A stretch of DNA of 50,819 bases, taken from the IMG/VR virus record IMGVR_UViG_3300027977_002758, positions 1 through 50,819 of that record; one strand, given 5' to 3'. The DNA is from a virus. Below the pieces are notes generated by a model. The model searched no databases. It was not told the DNA's origin and worked only from the letters and a program-made list of their open reading frames with translations. This document shows positions 5,780 to 14,200 of this stretch, piece after piece. The position numbers and the translations under genes were made by a program. Each line of letters begins with the position of its first letter. The first letter of the stretch is position 1.

Positions 5780-7218
5780 ACATCTGGGGAATTTCCGCTG
5801 GAGGACATGATGCATCTGTGTCCATTGTAAGGAATAATAGGATTGTTTTTGCTTCACAATCAGAAAGATTTTCCAGAATAAAAAATGATAAAGAGTTGAG
5901 TGTTGATTTGTTGAATTGTGCTTATTCGTTTGGCAATCCAGATGTATGCATGTGGTATGAGAAGCCACACAAACGTTTCTTAAGAAATATTATCTGGGAT
6001 AAGAAGATAAATTTCTTTAATGCAAAGAAATATCTTGAAAATTTAGGTATTCTTACAGAAATAAAATACTGCAACCATCATGATTCACATGCAGCAGCGT
6101 GTCTGTATACATACAGTGGAAATGCAGAGAACAGCTTAATTTTCATAATTGATGCAGTTGGGGAGCTGAATTGCATGTCAACTTATATTGTGAAGAACAA
6201 CAAGCTCAAGATTTTAGATGTGATAAATTATCCCAACTCATTAGGACTATTTTATTCTGCAATGACGGATTTGCTTGGATATAAAGCCAATGAAGAGGAA
6301 TACATAGTGATGGGCATGGCATCTTACGGAGATCCATACAGGTTTTATAACAGGGTGAATGATAGGATTTTCAAGAATGGTTTCAAACATTTGTATTATT
6401 TGAACAGGGGATGCCGGGGCTTGTTTGAAGATAATACTATTACAAGATACAAGTTTGATATAGCTGCAGCAACACAGAAAATATATGAGGATAAACTGTT
6501 ATCATATGTTAAGAAACAGCTGTATAAATATAATTCTAAAAAAATAATGCTAGGTGGGGGCTGTGCTTTGAACTGCACTGCCAACAGCAAGTTGATTAAT
6601 TTGGTTGACGACATCTACATATTTCCTCACCCTGGTGATGGGGGTGCAAGCGTTGGAGCGGCATTGCTTTATAAAAAGAAAACCATACAATTTAATAATG
6701 CATTTCTGGGATTTCAAGAACCAGATCAGAGCATTGAATCAGTGGTTGATAAGATCATCAAGGATGGATTTTGTTTTGTAGTTAATGGCAAAGCTGAATT
6801 TGGACCTAGAGCCTTGGGAAATCGATCCATACTAGCAGATCCAAGAGATAAAAACATGCAAGATAGGATTAATAACATAAAGGGTAGAGAGCTGTTCAGA
6901 CCATTTGCCCCTAGCATATTATTAGAATATTTTGATCAATATTTTTACAGCATGGGTATAGGTGCATCTCCCTACATGCAATACACATTTAAATGCAAGA
7001 AGCCAACTGCCATACCTGCAACTGTGCATATAGATGGAACCTCCAGAGTTCAAACTGTGGATTCTAATAATCCCTTCTTATATGAAGTATTAAAATTATG
7101 GTTTAAGAAAACCAACTGCCCGGTGTTACTCAATACCAGTTTAAATATAAAGGGAAAACCGCTTGTGAACAGTTTGAAAGATTTATCAGAGTTTTGTTTG
7201 ATTGATAATAATATCTAA
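5776..7218 (+). CDS. NodU/CmcH-family carbamoyltransferase
   Basis: 480 residues. It transfers a carbamoyl group from carbamoyl phosphate to a hydroxyl, typically of a sugar. The N-terminal Kae1-like ATP-binding domain shows GHDAS at 10-14, the His-rich HHDSHAA near 99-105 and GGGCALNC near 260-267. The C-terminal domain shows FGPRALGNRS near 343-352, FRPFAPS and the conserved NTSLNIKGKPLV. The protein ends about 20 residues after that motif and is shorter than typical members (about 550-600). It overlaps the upstream SGNH gene by four bases and the convergent cysteine-rich gene by 33. Confidence 0.9.
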   Translation: MNIWGISAGGHDASVSIVRNNRIVFASQSERFSRIKNDKELSVDLLNCAYSFGNPDVCMWYEKPHKRFLRNIIWDKKINFFNAKKYLENLGILTEIKYCNHHDSHAAACLYTYSGNAENSLIFIIDAVGELNCMSTYIVKNNKLKILDVINYPNSLGLFYSAMTDLLGYKANEEEYIVMGMASYGDPYRFYNRVNDRIFKNGFKHLYYLNRGCRGLFEDNTITRYKFDIAAATQKIYEDKLLSYVKKQLYKYNSKKIMLGGGCALNCTANSKLINLVDDIYIFPHPGDGGASVGAALLYKKKTIQFNNAFLGFQEPDQSIESVVDKIIKDGFCFVVNGKAEFGPRALGNRSILADPRDKNMQDRINNIKGRELFRPFAPSILLEYFDQYFYSMGIGASPYMQYTFKCKKPTAIPATVHIDGTSRVQTVDSNNPFLYEVLKLWFKKTNCPVLLNTSLNIKGKPLVNSLKDLSEFCLIDNNI

Positions 7219-7368
7219 GTATTTGTCTCTTATGATTCGAGCATCACAAGAACTACAGCTTGATCCCTTGTGCTCTAATTCACCAAAATATTTTTCTCTT
7301 AGTTCGCTACATTCTTTAATCCCTACCGGGCAAGGCTTGTCTTTATCAAAAAAATCAAGAATATACAT
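7186..7368 (-). CDS. Small cysteine-rich protein, 60 aa
   Basis: Unrecognised. The four cysteines in CPVGIKEC and CSSC could bind zinc or iron. The start is the ATG overlapping the TAA stop of the deacetylase gene (TAATG at 7370-7366), a clear sign of translational coupling, so the longer frame starting at 7398 is not used. It sits at the 3' end of the sugar operon and overlaps the convergent carbamoyltransferase gene by 33 bases. It may be an accessory factor for the deacetylase or other operon enzymes (inference). Confidence 0.6.
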   Translation of the reverse strand: MYILDFFDKDKPCPVGIKECSELREKYFGELEHKGSSCSSCDARIIRDKYLDIIINQTKL

Positions 7369-8018
7369 TACTCTATCTCCCTGATAGTCATGAAACACTC
7401 AGCAAATTCCCTTCCACACTCCATGCCTCTTGATCTGGACAAAATCTCTATGCCATATGGCGATCTGGGATGAGGCATATACTTTTGCTCTGTTGAATAA
7501 GCCTGCATGGCCTGTATCTTTAAATTGAGCTGTTCTTGTGTTAATTCTATGTATTTGTTAGGTAGAAACATATTATGAGAAATCTTTGGCGACTGATCTG
7601 TGGAGCTGGGGATTTCCCCCACCAGGAAGCTTCCAACTTTAAGAGGTCCCCACACTCTTACCAATCTTCTGACTGCTTCATATGTAATATTATGGTCTTG
7701 ATGGTTGTCTCCCCAAAACGTAGTATACAGTATATCCGGGTTAATATCACTCAACTCTTTTTCCAAAGCTTTATACAGATCTAGCGGCCTGTTGCTAATG
7801 GTATCCTCTGAAATGAGCATGTGTCTAATATTCTGATATTTCAAGATTTCTTTGGCTTTATGTGAATCAGACAACTGTGTCTTGGTTCTCTCATCATGTG
7901 GTGCTCTGCATATGGTGACTGTAACAATGTCTCCATTCAATACATGCTTCTGTATTACTCCACCGAAACCCAGGGCTTCGTCATCACCATGTGGTACTAT
8001 GATAGCGACTTTATTCAT
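7368..8018 (-). CDS. PIG-L/LmbE-type N-acetylglucosaminyl deacetylase
   Basis: 216 residues. The zinc and catalytic motif PHGDDE is at 9-14 and the second zinc ligand region HQDH at 106-109. The family removes acetyl groups from N-acetylglucosaminyl compounds; here the substrate is probably a nucleotide sugar or a glycan intermediate. It overlaps the upstream GT8 gene by eight bases and the downstream small gene by one. With the aminotransferase and GNAT acetyltransferase of the same operon it suggests amino-sugar editing. Confidence 0.85.
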   Translation of the reverse strand: MNKVAIIVPHGDDEALGFGGVIQKHVLNGDIVTVTICRAPHDERTKTQLSDSHKAKEILKYQNIRHMLISEDTISNRPLDLYKALEKELSDINPDILYTTFWGDNHQDHNITYEAVRRLVRVWGPLKVGSFLVGEIPSSTDQSPKISHNMFLPNKYIELTQEQLNLKIQAMQAYSTEQKYMPHPRSPYGIEILSRSRGMECGREFAECFMTIREIE

Positions 8019-8913
8019 TTGTTATTATAGGCTTAATTTTACAGGTGAAATCATGAATATCAATGTCTATAGCCTTTAATTTATTGACTTCATTGTTGTA
8101 GTTATGCAGGAGGCGTTTTAAAATTACTCTGGCCAAACATCTGTCATTATTCTTTATGATATTTTTTATCACATAGGAGTCAAATTGCTCCTCTATCTTG
8201 TTGCCATACCATGGTTTATTGTGTCCAATGAGTTGGTAATTTCTATTGGATTTAAAAGAATCTGATGTTAGACGATCAGTTAAGAAATTATATTTTTCAT
8301 CTAACCAAGTGAATTTATGAAAATTAGTTATTGTTTTTAAGAAATAAGTATTTAAAATTGGCTCATCGCTCTCCCATTTTTTATTTTTAATGTAGGGATC
8401 ATGAGGAGGAGTAGATAAGGAAATTTTTATCAAATCATCCCTAGTTTCATCTCTTAAGAAAGTTTTATCTATTAAAAGCAAACCACCCTCAAATCCAGTT
8501 TCTAAATTAATCTGTTTTACCTGATTTTTAGATGCAGGACATGCTCCAAACTTTACATTATGAGAAAACACTTCATCAACACTCAAATTAAACAAAATAT
8601 CACAGTCAAAAAATAATATTTTATCATATTCTTTTAGAGTAAAAATATCGAATCTATAATTGCAATTATATGTCCATACTCTCCATTGCCCGCTATATTT
8701 GCAATTGTCATAGAGTGATGTGTTTATTTTTTTAAAGATAATATTTTTATATATCTTTCTTAGAAGGTTTTTACTATCTTCTGAAAGAGTACCCCATTCG
8801 AATATGATTAGATCCATGTGTAACCCCGGGCTGCTATTAACAAGTGAATTAATTGTAAGTAGGCCACCAGGTAAATATTTGTCGTCTAATAATGTTACTA
8901 GTGCCTTTTTCAT
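8011..8913 (-). CDS. Family 8-like glycosyltransferase, copy B
   Basis: 300 residues, GT-A fold. LLDDKYLPGGLLT near the N-terminus and the metal-binding FFDCD at 101-105 are typical of GT8/glycogenin-like enzymes. GHNKPWYG in the C-terminal part resembles the HxxGxxKPW motif of that family. It is a tandem paralogue of the next upstream gene: by hand count about 60 of the first 110 residues are identical, with no gaps. The start ATG directly follows the TAA of copy A. Donor and acceptor are unknown. Confidence 0.85.
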   Translation of the reverse strand: MKKALVTLLDDKYLPGGLLTINSLVNSSPGLHMDLIIFEWGTLSEDSKNLLRKIYKNIIFKKINTSLYDNCKYSGQWRVWTYNCNYRFDIFTLKEYDKILFFDCDILFNLSVDEVFSHNVKFGACPASKNQVKQINLETGFEGGLLLIDKTFLRDETRDDLIKISLSTPPHDPYIKNKKWESDEPILNTYFLKTITNFHKFTWLDEKYNFLTDRLTSDSFKSNRNYQLIGHNKPWYGNKIEEQFDSYVIKNIIKNNDRCLARVILKRLLHNYNNEVNKLKAIDIDIHDFTCKIKPIITNE

Positions 8914-9864
8914 TTATCTTTTCACTATTGGCCAACACGAAAATTTAGTAACATCTACACCATTGGTATTAAAAGAGCATACTTTAGATGGCCTGGGATG
9001 TATTCTACCAACGCAATCCATTATGTTGATGTTTTTTTGCTGACTCAAATTAAGCGCAGTTGTCTTGTAAATTTCTATGAGATCTTTGATTAAGTATATA
9101 TTTGAGTAGTGACCCTCCTTGTTGGTCATCTCCTTGAATATAAAACTGTCAAATCTTTCGTCCATACGTTCTCCATACCATGGTTTGTTATGGCCTACGA
9201 AATGGTAGTTATTTTTATGCTTCATTTTTTCAGAAGTTAATTTAGTAATCTCTAAATTGTAGCTTTCTGGTAGAAAAGTTACTTTGTTATGAAAATAGAC
9301 GTTTAGTATGGGTTCATCGCTTATCCATTTATCTGTATTGAGATTCTCATCCTCAAGCGGCTTACTGAGCGCAAGCTCAATCAATTTCATTCTCGTATCA
9401 TTGTTTAAATATTTTTTACCCACAAGAAGCAACCCACCTCCAAATCCGTCTATCTTGTTGGTCTGAGAAACTTTTCTCGGATTTGCAGGACATGCACCAA
9501 AATCTACATCATGTGCCAACATATCACTCAAATCTATCTGAAAGATTATATCACAATCAAAAAACAAAACTTTATCATATTGCTCTAACACAAAAATATC
9601 AAACCTATAATTGCAATTATATGTCCACTCTCTCCATGTGGAATCATAGAAACATTTATCATATAAATTGGTATCAATCCTTTTATAAATCACCTTGTCA
9701 TACACTTTGGCTATTTTGTCCCTACTCTCATCAGATAGTTCACCCCATTCAAGTACTATGATATCGAAGTCTATATTTTTTGTACTCTGTGTAATAGAGA
9801 ATAGTGTTAATAGAAAACCTGCTAAATACTTATCATCCAAAATTGTCGCTATGCAATTCTTCAT
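8914..9864 (-). CDS. Family 8-like glycosyltransferase, copy A
   Basis: 316 residues, the same architecture as copy B: DDKYLAGFLLT at 10-20, the fully shared TYNCNYRFDI at 81-90, FFDCD at 101-105 and GHNKPWYGE. The C-terminal 80 residues diverge from copy B, which suggests different acceptors. It lies one base from the GT32-like gene upstream. The duplication may add two related sugars in succession (inference). Confidence 0.85.
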   Translation of the reverse strand: MKNCIATILDDKYLAGFLLTLFSITQSTKNIDFDIIVLEWGELSDESRDKIAKVYDKVIYKRIDTNLYDKCFYDSTWREWTYNCNYRFDIFVLEQYDKVLFFDCDIIFQIDLSDMLAHDVDFGACPANPRKVSQTNKIDGFGGGLLLVGKKYLNNDTRMKLIELALSKPLEDENLNTDKWISDEPILNVYFHNKVTFLPESYNLEITKLTSEKMKHKNNYHFVGHNKPWYGERMDERFDSFIFKEMTNKEGHYSNIYLIKDLIEIYKTTALNLSQQKNINIMDCVGRIHPRPSKVCSFNTNGVDVTKFSCWPIVKR

Positions 9865-9865
9865 A

Positions 9866-10612
9866 TCATAACAAATTGTGTTTTTTTAATAAATTATAAA
9901 ACAGTGTTGTCGGTATGGGTTCGTTCCAAGATCTTTTCAATTGCTTGTTCCATCTGCCGGTGGAGATTGCTTCATTGCACCAGTGTATAGCATACTTTGG
10001 TAGCTCTGTATCTCTGGTGACAAATGATGTGGCAACATACTTTAGAAGCATGTGTGAATTATCGTCACCAAACCAAGTCACAGGACATATGTGTTGTCTC
10101 ATGTTGTGCTTCAGAACAACATCCCTTAGAATTTCCACAGGTCGAATCCAGCTGTTATTGTCTGTATTAATGACCTTCTCGGTTTCAACTATGCAATCTT
10201 CCATAACTTTGCACCCCTTGGGTGTTTTCATGATGTTGCCAACTAATTCTGTCTTAACATGAGGTCTGAATAGAAGCTCATGTGATTTATCGATTTCCTC
10301 AAAGCTGTTAAGACATGTCACATCCATGTCACAATACCACCCACCAATTTTTAACAAAAGATAATATCTAAAAATATCAGAAAAACCTCCATAGCTTCCC
10401 TTTCTGCAATCACCTGTGCCAGTATAAGAAAAAACTCTATCTTCTGGTATAATCTCTCTAGCATCCTGTACCTGCACACCAGCTGGTACATTGGCAAGCT
10501 TGGTGTTGTATGCCCATAGTACTGATTCATGACCATGATCTAAGAACGATTTGAGAGTCAATTGTTCCATCTTGCCAATGGAGTCACCTATCCAGAGGAA
10601 ATTAACTCTCAT
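9866..10612 (-). CDS. GT32-like (Gly_transf_sug) glycosyltransferase
   Basis: 248 residues. The hallmark run SDIFRYYLLLKIGGWYCDMD at about 78-97 contains the nucleotide-sugar Arg and the DxD motif. The family includes yeast OCH1 and bacterial capsule or LPS sugar transferases. It overlaps the upstream gene of unknown function by 11 bases. No membrane segment is visible, so it acts in the cytoplasm. Confidence 0.85.
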   Translation of the reverse strand: MRVNFLWIGDSIGKMEQLTLKSFLDHGHESVLWAYNTKLANVPAGVQVQDAREIIPEDRVFSYTGTGDCRKGSYGGFSDIFRYYLLLKIGGWYCDMDVTCLNSFEEIDKSHELLFRPHVKTELVGNIMKTPKGCKVMEDCIVETEKVINTDNNSWIRPVEILRDVVLKHNMRQHICPVTWFGDDNSHMLLKYVATSFVTRDTELPKYAIHWCNEAISTGRWNKQLKRSWNEPIPTTLFYNLLKKHNLL

Positions 10613-11504
10613 AAATGTACGAAGGCATTGGTTGCATGATACTTGGCCAATAGCTTATTATATCCTTGACAGTTGTACGGTTGTTCAGACAATCTATGTT
10701 TATGTCTTTGAGTAAAGATATGTATTCCAGGGTCTGCCTCTTAGATTCTTTAATGCATTCATCACTTGCATCAATGTTGCTAAGCTTGTCAAGCTGCACA
10801 TTTAAATCCATGATTATTTTTTGCCTTTCACTATCTATCAAGTCAAACCACCTGAATTTTAGAGCATTAATAAACCTAGCATCTTCATTGTCAATCTGAT
10901 TAGAATCAATGCCCAGAACATATAATGAGGGAACAATTGTCAGCAGATTGGGTAAGTTTTCATTCTGTTCACTATGCAGAAAGAATTTTTCTTGAACATC
11001 ATTTTTTATAGTTGTCAATATTTCGTCACGATTTTTATCATCGACAGTGCTAGGAAAGAATCTAAGATAATATACTTCCTTCATTTGCTCTAAATTTAAT
11101 TGTTCATACAAATCTATATGATAAGATTTATATTCTTTAAAGTTTAACTTTAATTTGATGATGGTACTTTTAATATTGTTGATGTAGGTCTCGTTGGTTA
11201 AAAGAAAATCATCACCAAGTTGTTGGAAGGATGGGGTCGGTGAAATCAAATCTTCCAAGGTAACATCTTTTGGAGCTCCTATATACTCGATGAGAGATAT
11301 CTTAATACTATCTATATCAAATTTTCTCTCCAGAATAACATCCACAATATCATCTTCAGCAAAATCTGTAACAAACCCAAAGGTATCAAGCCATTTCTTT
11401 TGTGCTATAACAACATAATTGTTTTTACCTTTGTGTGGAAAAACTAGTCTTACAACAATGCCTTTAGTTAGTACTTTTTTGGCTATTTCGTTTAATGTTA
11501 ACAT
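10602..11504 (-). CDS. Unknown protein, paralogue of the 15636 gene
   Basis: 300 residues, no recognised domain. The N-terminus (LNEIAKKVLTKGIVVRLVF) and the C-terminus (VKDIISYWPSIMQPMPSYI) both match the protein at 15636-16523, while the middle is highly divergent and helical and charged. The pattern of two conserved ends and a variable middle suggests a shared docking function. It overlaps the glycosyltransferase gene downstream (11 bases) and the hydroxylase gene upstream (41 bases), so it belongs to the sugar operon. Confidence 0.7.
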   Translation of the reverse strand: MLTLNEIAKKVLTKGIVVRLVFPHKGKNNYVVIAQKKWLDTFGFVTDFAEDDIVDVILERKFDIDSIKISLIEYIGAPKDVTLEDLISPTPSFQQLGDDFLLTNETYINNIKSTIIKLKLNFKEYKSYHIDLYEQLNLEQMKEVYYLRFFPSTVDDKNRDEILTTIKNDVQEKFFLHSEQNENLPNLLTIVPSLYVLGIDSNQIDNEDARFINALKFRWFDLIDSERQKIIMDLNVQLDKLSNIDASDECIKESKRQTLEYISLLKDINIDCLNNRTTVKDIISYWPSIMQPMPSYIYES

Positions 11505-12189
11505 TTTCTAAGTTTTCTATAATATTCTGAATTAAAGGTGATTTTTTTATTATATTAATTATCATTTTATTCACCAAATTCAACACACGGGGAAGCGGCT
11601 TAATATAGTCAATGATAAGTACTACTCTACGCTCTGCAGAATTATTAATTGCTTCATGTAACAAGGTATCATCAAATATAAAGCTTTCACCCTCATGCCA
11701 ATAAGTCTTGTTGTTGTCAATGTTAATAAAGACATCTTCTGAATCAGGCACAACAATGCCCAGGTGATATCTTAATACACCGTTGAATACCCCTCTGTGT
11801 GGTTTGATGTGTGTTCCAGGTTCCATGACTGAAAATAATGCAGACACAATACGGTTTTTGCTACAACTTATGATCTCATGTGTTAATGGGCATAGAGAAC
11901 AGTTGGCTTTGTTGTAATAATCAAAGACCTTCAATACCAAGGTTCTCCATTTGTTCTGATCTTCAATCCTCAACTGTTCTTTTGATATTTCACCTGCAGA
12001 AGGAATATTATTTGTGTTGTAATGGTTTAAAAACTCACGCTTTATGCTTTTGAAATTGAGTTTGAGACTTTTATCAAATTCAGGCAGAGCCATATTGTTA
12101 TATTTTCTGGATACTTTTTCAAAAGTTTGAATGATTGCTTTGCAAAAAAGTCTGGATGCTTTGTATTTTATAGAAGTAGAATTAATCAT
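11464..12189 (-). CDS. Aspartyl/asparaginyl beta-hydroxylase-like Fe(II)/2OG oxygenase
   Basis: 241 residues. The Asp/Asn hydroxylase fold occupies about 115-200. Fe ligands are predicted as His131 (PGTHIKPHRG) and His178 (LLHEA). The 2-oxoglutarate-binding arginines are Arg140 in LRYHLGI and Arg188 in ERRVVLIID. These match the layout of human AspH, which has only two Fe-binding His residues. The substrate could be a protein, a lipid or a small molecule. A basic C-terminal extension follows residue 200. It overlaps the second oxygenase gene by eight bases. Confidence 0.85.
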   Translation of the reverse strand: MINSTSIKYKASRLFCKAIIQTFEKVSRKYNNMALPEFDKSLKLNFKSIKREFLNHYNTNNIPSAGEISKEQLRIEDQNKWRTLVLKVFDYYNKANCSLCPLTHEIISCSKNRIVSALFSVMEPGTHIKPHRGVFNGVLRYHLGIVVPDSEDVFINIDNNKTYWHEGESFIFDDTLLHEAINNSAERRVVLIIDYIKPLPRVLNLVNKMIINIIKKSPLIQNIIENLENVNIKRNSQKSTN

Positions 12190-13054
12190 TTGTATTCCAA
12201 AATCTCATCTCCAGAGAAACTCTAGTTGTGTCTTTATTGAAGTTATAACCACCACCGTGAATGGTGTAGGGCGTGAATACCATTACTTGTTCAGGTCCAG
12301 GATTGGGTGTAATTAAATTGAGACCTCTCACTGCAGCAACTGTTGCCGGATTGGTATACTTAACGCCATTCACGCAGGCATCTCCATATGTACGTACTAT
12401 TTCAGATTCAGACCAGAGATGGCTGCCAGGAATAATGGGGAGAGAGGAATCCTCTGTACTGCCAGCCAGAGGGAAGTACAGATTCACTGCACCACGACTT
12501 CTGTCCAGATGCACGTCGCGATGAGGGGGATTGTTGTCTTTGTAGTGCTGTGGACGCACTACTCTGATCCAGAAATGTTTAACAGTGTAGCTCTTTCCAT
12601 CACCCAACTCGAATATCTTTCTGGCTGTAACTTTGGTTTCACATATTTGACTGATTCTTTCATCTATTTCATCAATGTCAAGAGGGAATTTATCCATGGA
12701 GATGCCACCTGTGCCATCAGATCCAGCTCTTATGGCATCGGCGAATTTGATATGTGTTTCATCATTAACAAAATTATGATAATTTTCGAGTTTAAACCCA
12801 TGTGTCTCTACTCCAATAGAATTTAAAATATCCACAATAATTTCCTTAATTCCCTGTCTTATTATTTCGTTTTTTTCTGGTGTTAAAAATTCTTGTATGG
12901 TGTAGCCCAGCCCTGACCACGGTAAGGAAGTACTGACTGGAGTAATATCCATATTGAACAGCACTTCATCTTTGCCAGGGGCAAATTTTTGTGCAGTAAT
13001 GGGCAGATCAATTACCCTGTCGTTAATTTTAATTGCTGTTGTTAACTCGTTCAT
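12182..13054 (-). CDS. Phytanoyl-CoA dioxygenase-like Fe(II)/2OG oxygenase
   Basis: 290 residues. The double-stranded beta-helix motif is visible: His178 and Asp180 in PPHRDVHLD, the distal His266 in YTIHGGG and Arg278 in TTRVSLEMRF for 2-oxoglutarate. The phage or secondary-metabolism branch of PhyH oxygenases hydroxylates small molecules or sugars; the substrate here is unknown. A strong Shine-Dalgarno sequence, GGAGG, lies about 12 bases before the ATG, unlike most genes of the window. It overlaps the aminotransferase gene by 26 bases. Confidence 0.8.
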   Translation of the reverse strand: MNELTTAIKINDRVIDLPITAQKFAPGKDEVLFNMDITPVSTSLPWSGLGYTIQEFLTPEKNEIIRQGIKEIIVDILNSIGVETHGFKLENYHNFVNDETHIKFADAIRAGSDGTGGISMDKFPLDIDEIDERISQICETKVTARKIFELGDGKSYTVKHFWIRVVRPQHYKDNNPPHRDVHLDRSRGAVNLYFPLAGSTEDSSLPIIPGSHLWSESEIVRTYGDACVNGVKYTNPATVAAVRGLNLITPNPGPEQVMVFTPYTIHGGGYNFNKDTTRVSLEMRFWNTND

Positions 13055-13676
13055 TTAAAAGTATTCCTCCGCTTCTATTGTTGGTAAAATTATATAATGA
13101 TAAATCCGGATATCCACCTACAATGTCTGGATAATAATCACCCATTGAGTCAAATAGCCATAAACCTCTTGCAGCATCATAATTGGACATGTAGAAATTC
13201 CAACCTATCATCTTGAAAGTATCTGAATCATGGTTGATGGCATTGCGACCATTGAATCTTGCTAGTTTAAACCACCTGGCTGCATCTTCATCATCTGTAA
13301 GAATCATTCCACCTTTGCCTATTTTAAGATGTTTTTTCACATGAAATGACAGGCAATGCAGCCCACCTTTGTACATACCTTTTGTGAATCTAACTGCACC
13401 ATCATAGATTGGAAGCGGTTTCAATTGATACACACCTGACCAATTCAAATCTTCAAATTGTACATTATAGCCTGCATGTATGATGGAGCTTGGAACTGAT
13501 ATGTAAGTTCGTTTGGGTATGGTGATTGTTTCAGATTGTTTGTTTGAATACATTAAGCATAAAAAGAGTGCATTCGTACAGCTGTCAACTGATACACCAA
13601 ATTTTGAACCAGCCCACTGGGCTATTCTCTTTTCAAACAGATCCACCACATCATATGAGTGTGCTAGACTTTCCAT
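13029..13676 (-). CDS. Compact DegT/DnrJ/EryC1-type PLP aminotransferase
   Basis: 215 residues, against about 370-400 for the family. Retained are the PLP-binding Asp92 in IYDGAV, the lysine segment SFHVKKHLKIGKGG with the Schiff-base Lys at 115 by family spacing, and the MSNYDAARG stretch. The C-terminal small domain is missing. These enzymes transfer an amino group to keto-sugars, giving 3- or 4-amino sugars. It is followed by a GNAT acetyltransferase gene upstream in the same operon, a classic amination and N-acetylation pairing. Whether such a short form is active is unknown. Confidence 0.75.
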   Translation of the reverse strand: MESLAHSYDVVDLFEKRIAQWAGSKFGVSVDSCTNALFLCLMYSNKQSETITIPKRTYISVPSSIIHAGYNVQFEDLNWSGVYQLKPLPIYDGAVRFTKGMYKGGLHCLSFHVKKHLKIGKGGMILTDDEDAARWFKLARFNGRNAINHDSDTFKMIGWNFYMSNYDAARGLWLFDSMGDYYPDIVGGYPDLSLYNFTNNRSGGILLNERVNNSN

Positions 13677-14182
13677 GGGCCTTGTTTAATCTCCCCGTCT
13701 TCTGTTTTCATTGCTAGAACTGTTTCAATGTGTTCATAGCCATTTTCAATTAATGCTCTCAAGGACAATACATTATTGGGATTAACTGTTGCAAAATGCA
13801 CTGTTACATCTGGATGATTCCTAAAGAGTTGTATGTGTGTTTGTGGTGTGATGCTCCTTATATCTAAAGGCTCATTTCTTTTCTTTAATTCTTTAAAAGC
13901 TTTCTTGAGTAAGTAGGGCAACAGAAAGGTACCATTTACATCGTTCTTATCAATATATATCATGCCTATTAAGAATTCTGCTAAAAATATTTTATATATT
14001 TGTTTGTATCTTTCGGAAAATAAAACCTTCAAGTGATCATCAAATGAGGGTATGTGTTCTTGTGTCTTGTATTTGATGTTAACCGTATGAGCTTTTTCCC
14101 ACCTGTATTTGATCACCTCATAAGTGAACAGCTGATCTGCAGAATCACTTGTGTCGATTTTTTTTAAGCTGACATCGGCCAT
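13664..14182 (-). CDS. GNAT-family N-acetyltransferase
   Basis: 172 residues. The clearest segment is HFATVNPNNVLSLRALIENG near 128-147, the motif A/B region of GNAT enzymes that holds acetyl-CoA. It is the first gene of the overlapping block that continues with the aminotransferase (13-base overlap). It probably acetylates the amino sugar made next door; acylation of another amine cannot be excluded. A TTAAAATA box lies four bases before its ATG. Confidence 0.75.
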   Translation of the reverse strand: MADVSLKKIDTSDSADQLFTYEVIKYRWEKAHTVNIKYKTQEHIPSFDDHLKVLFSERYKQIYKIFLAEFLIGMIYIDKNDVNGTFLLPYLLKKAFKELKKRNEPLDIRSITPQTHIQLFRNHPDVTVHFATVNPNNVLSLRALIENGYEHIETVLAMKTEDGEIKQGPWKV

Positions 14183-14186
14183 ATGT

Positions 14187-14194
14187 TATTTTAA
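14187..14194 (-). promoter_or_regulatory. Late-promoter-like box TTAAAATA
   Basis: TTAAAATA on the minus strand, four bases before the ATG at 14182. It would drive the overlapping sugar operon that runs down to 7186. Confidence 0.4.
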
Positions 14195-14200
14195 AATGAA

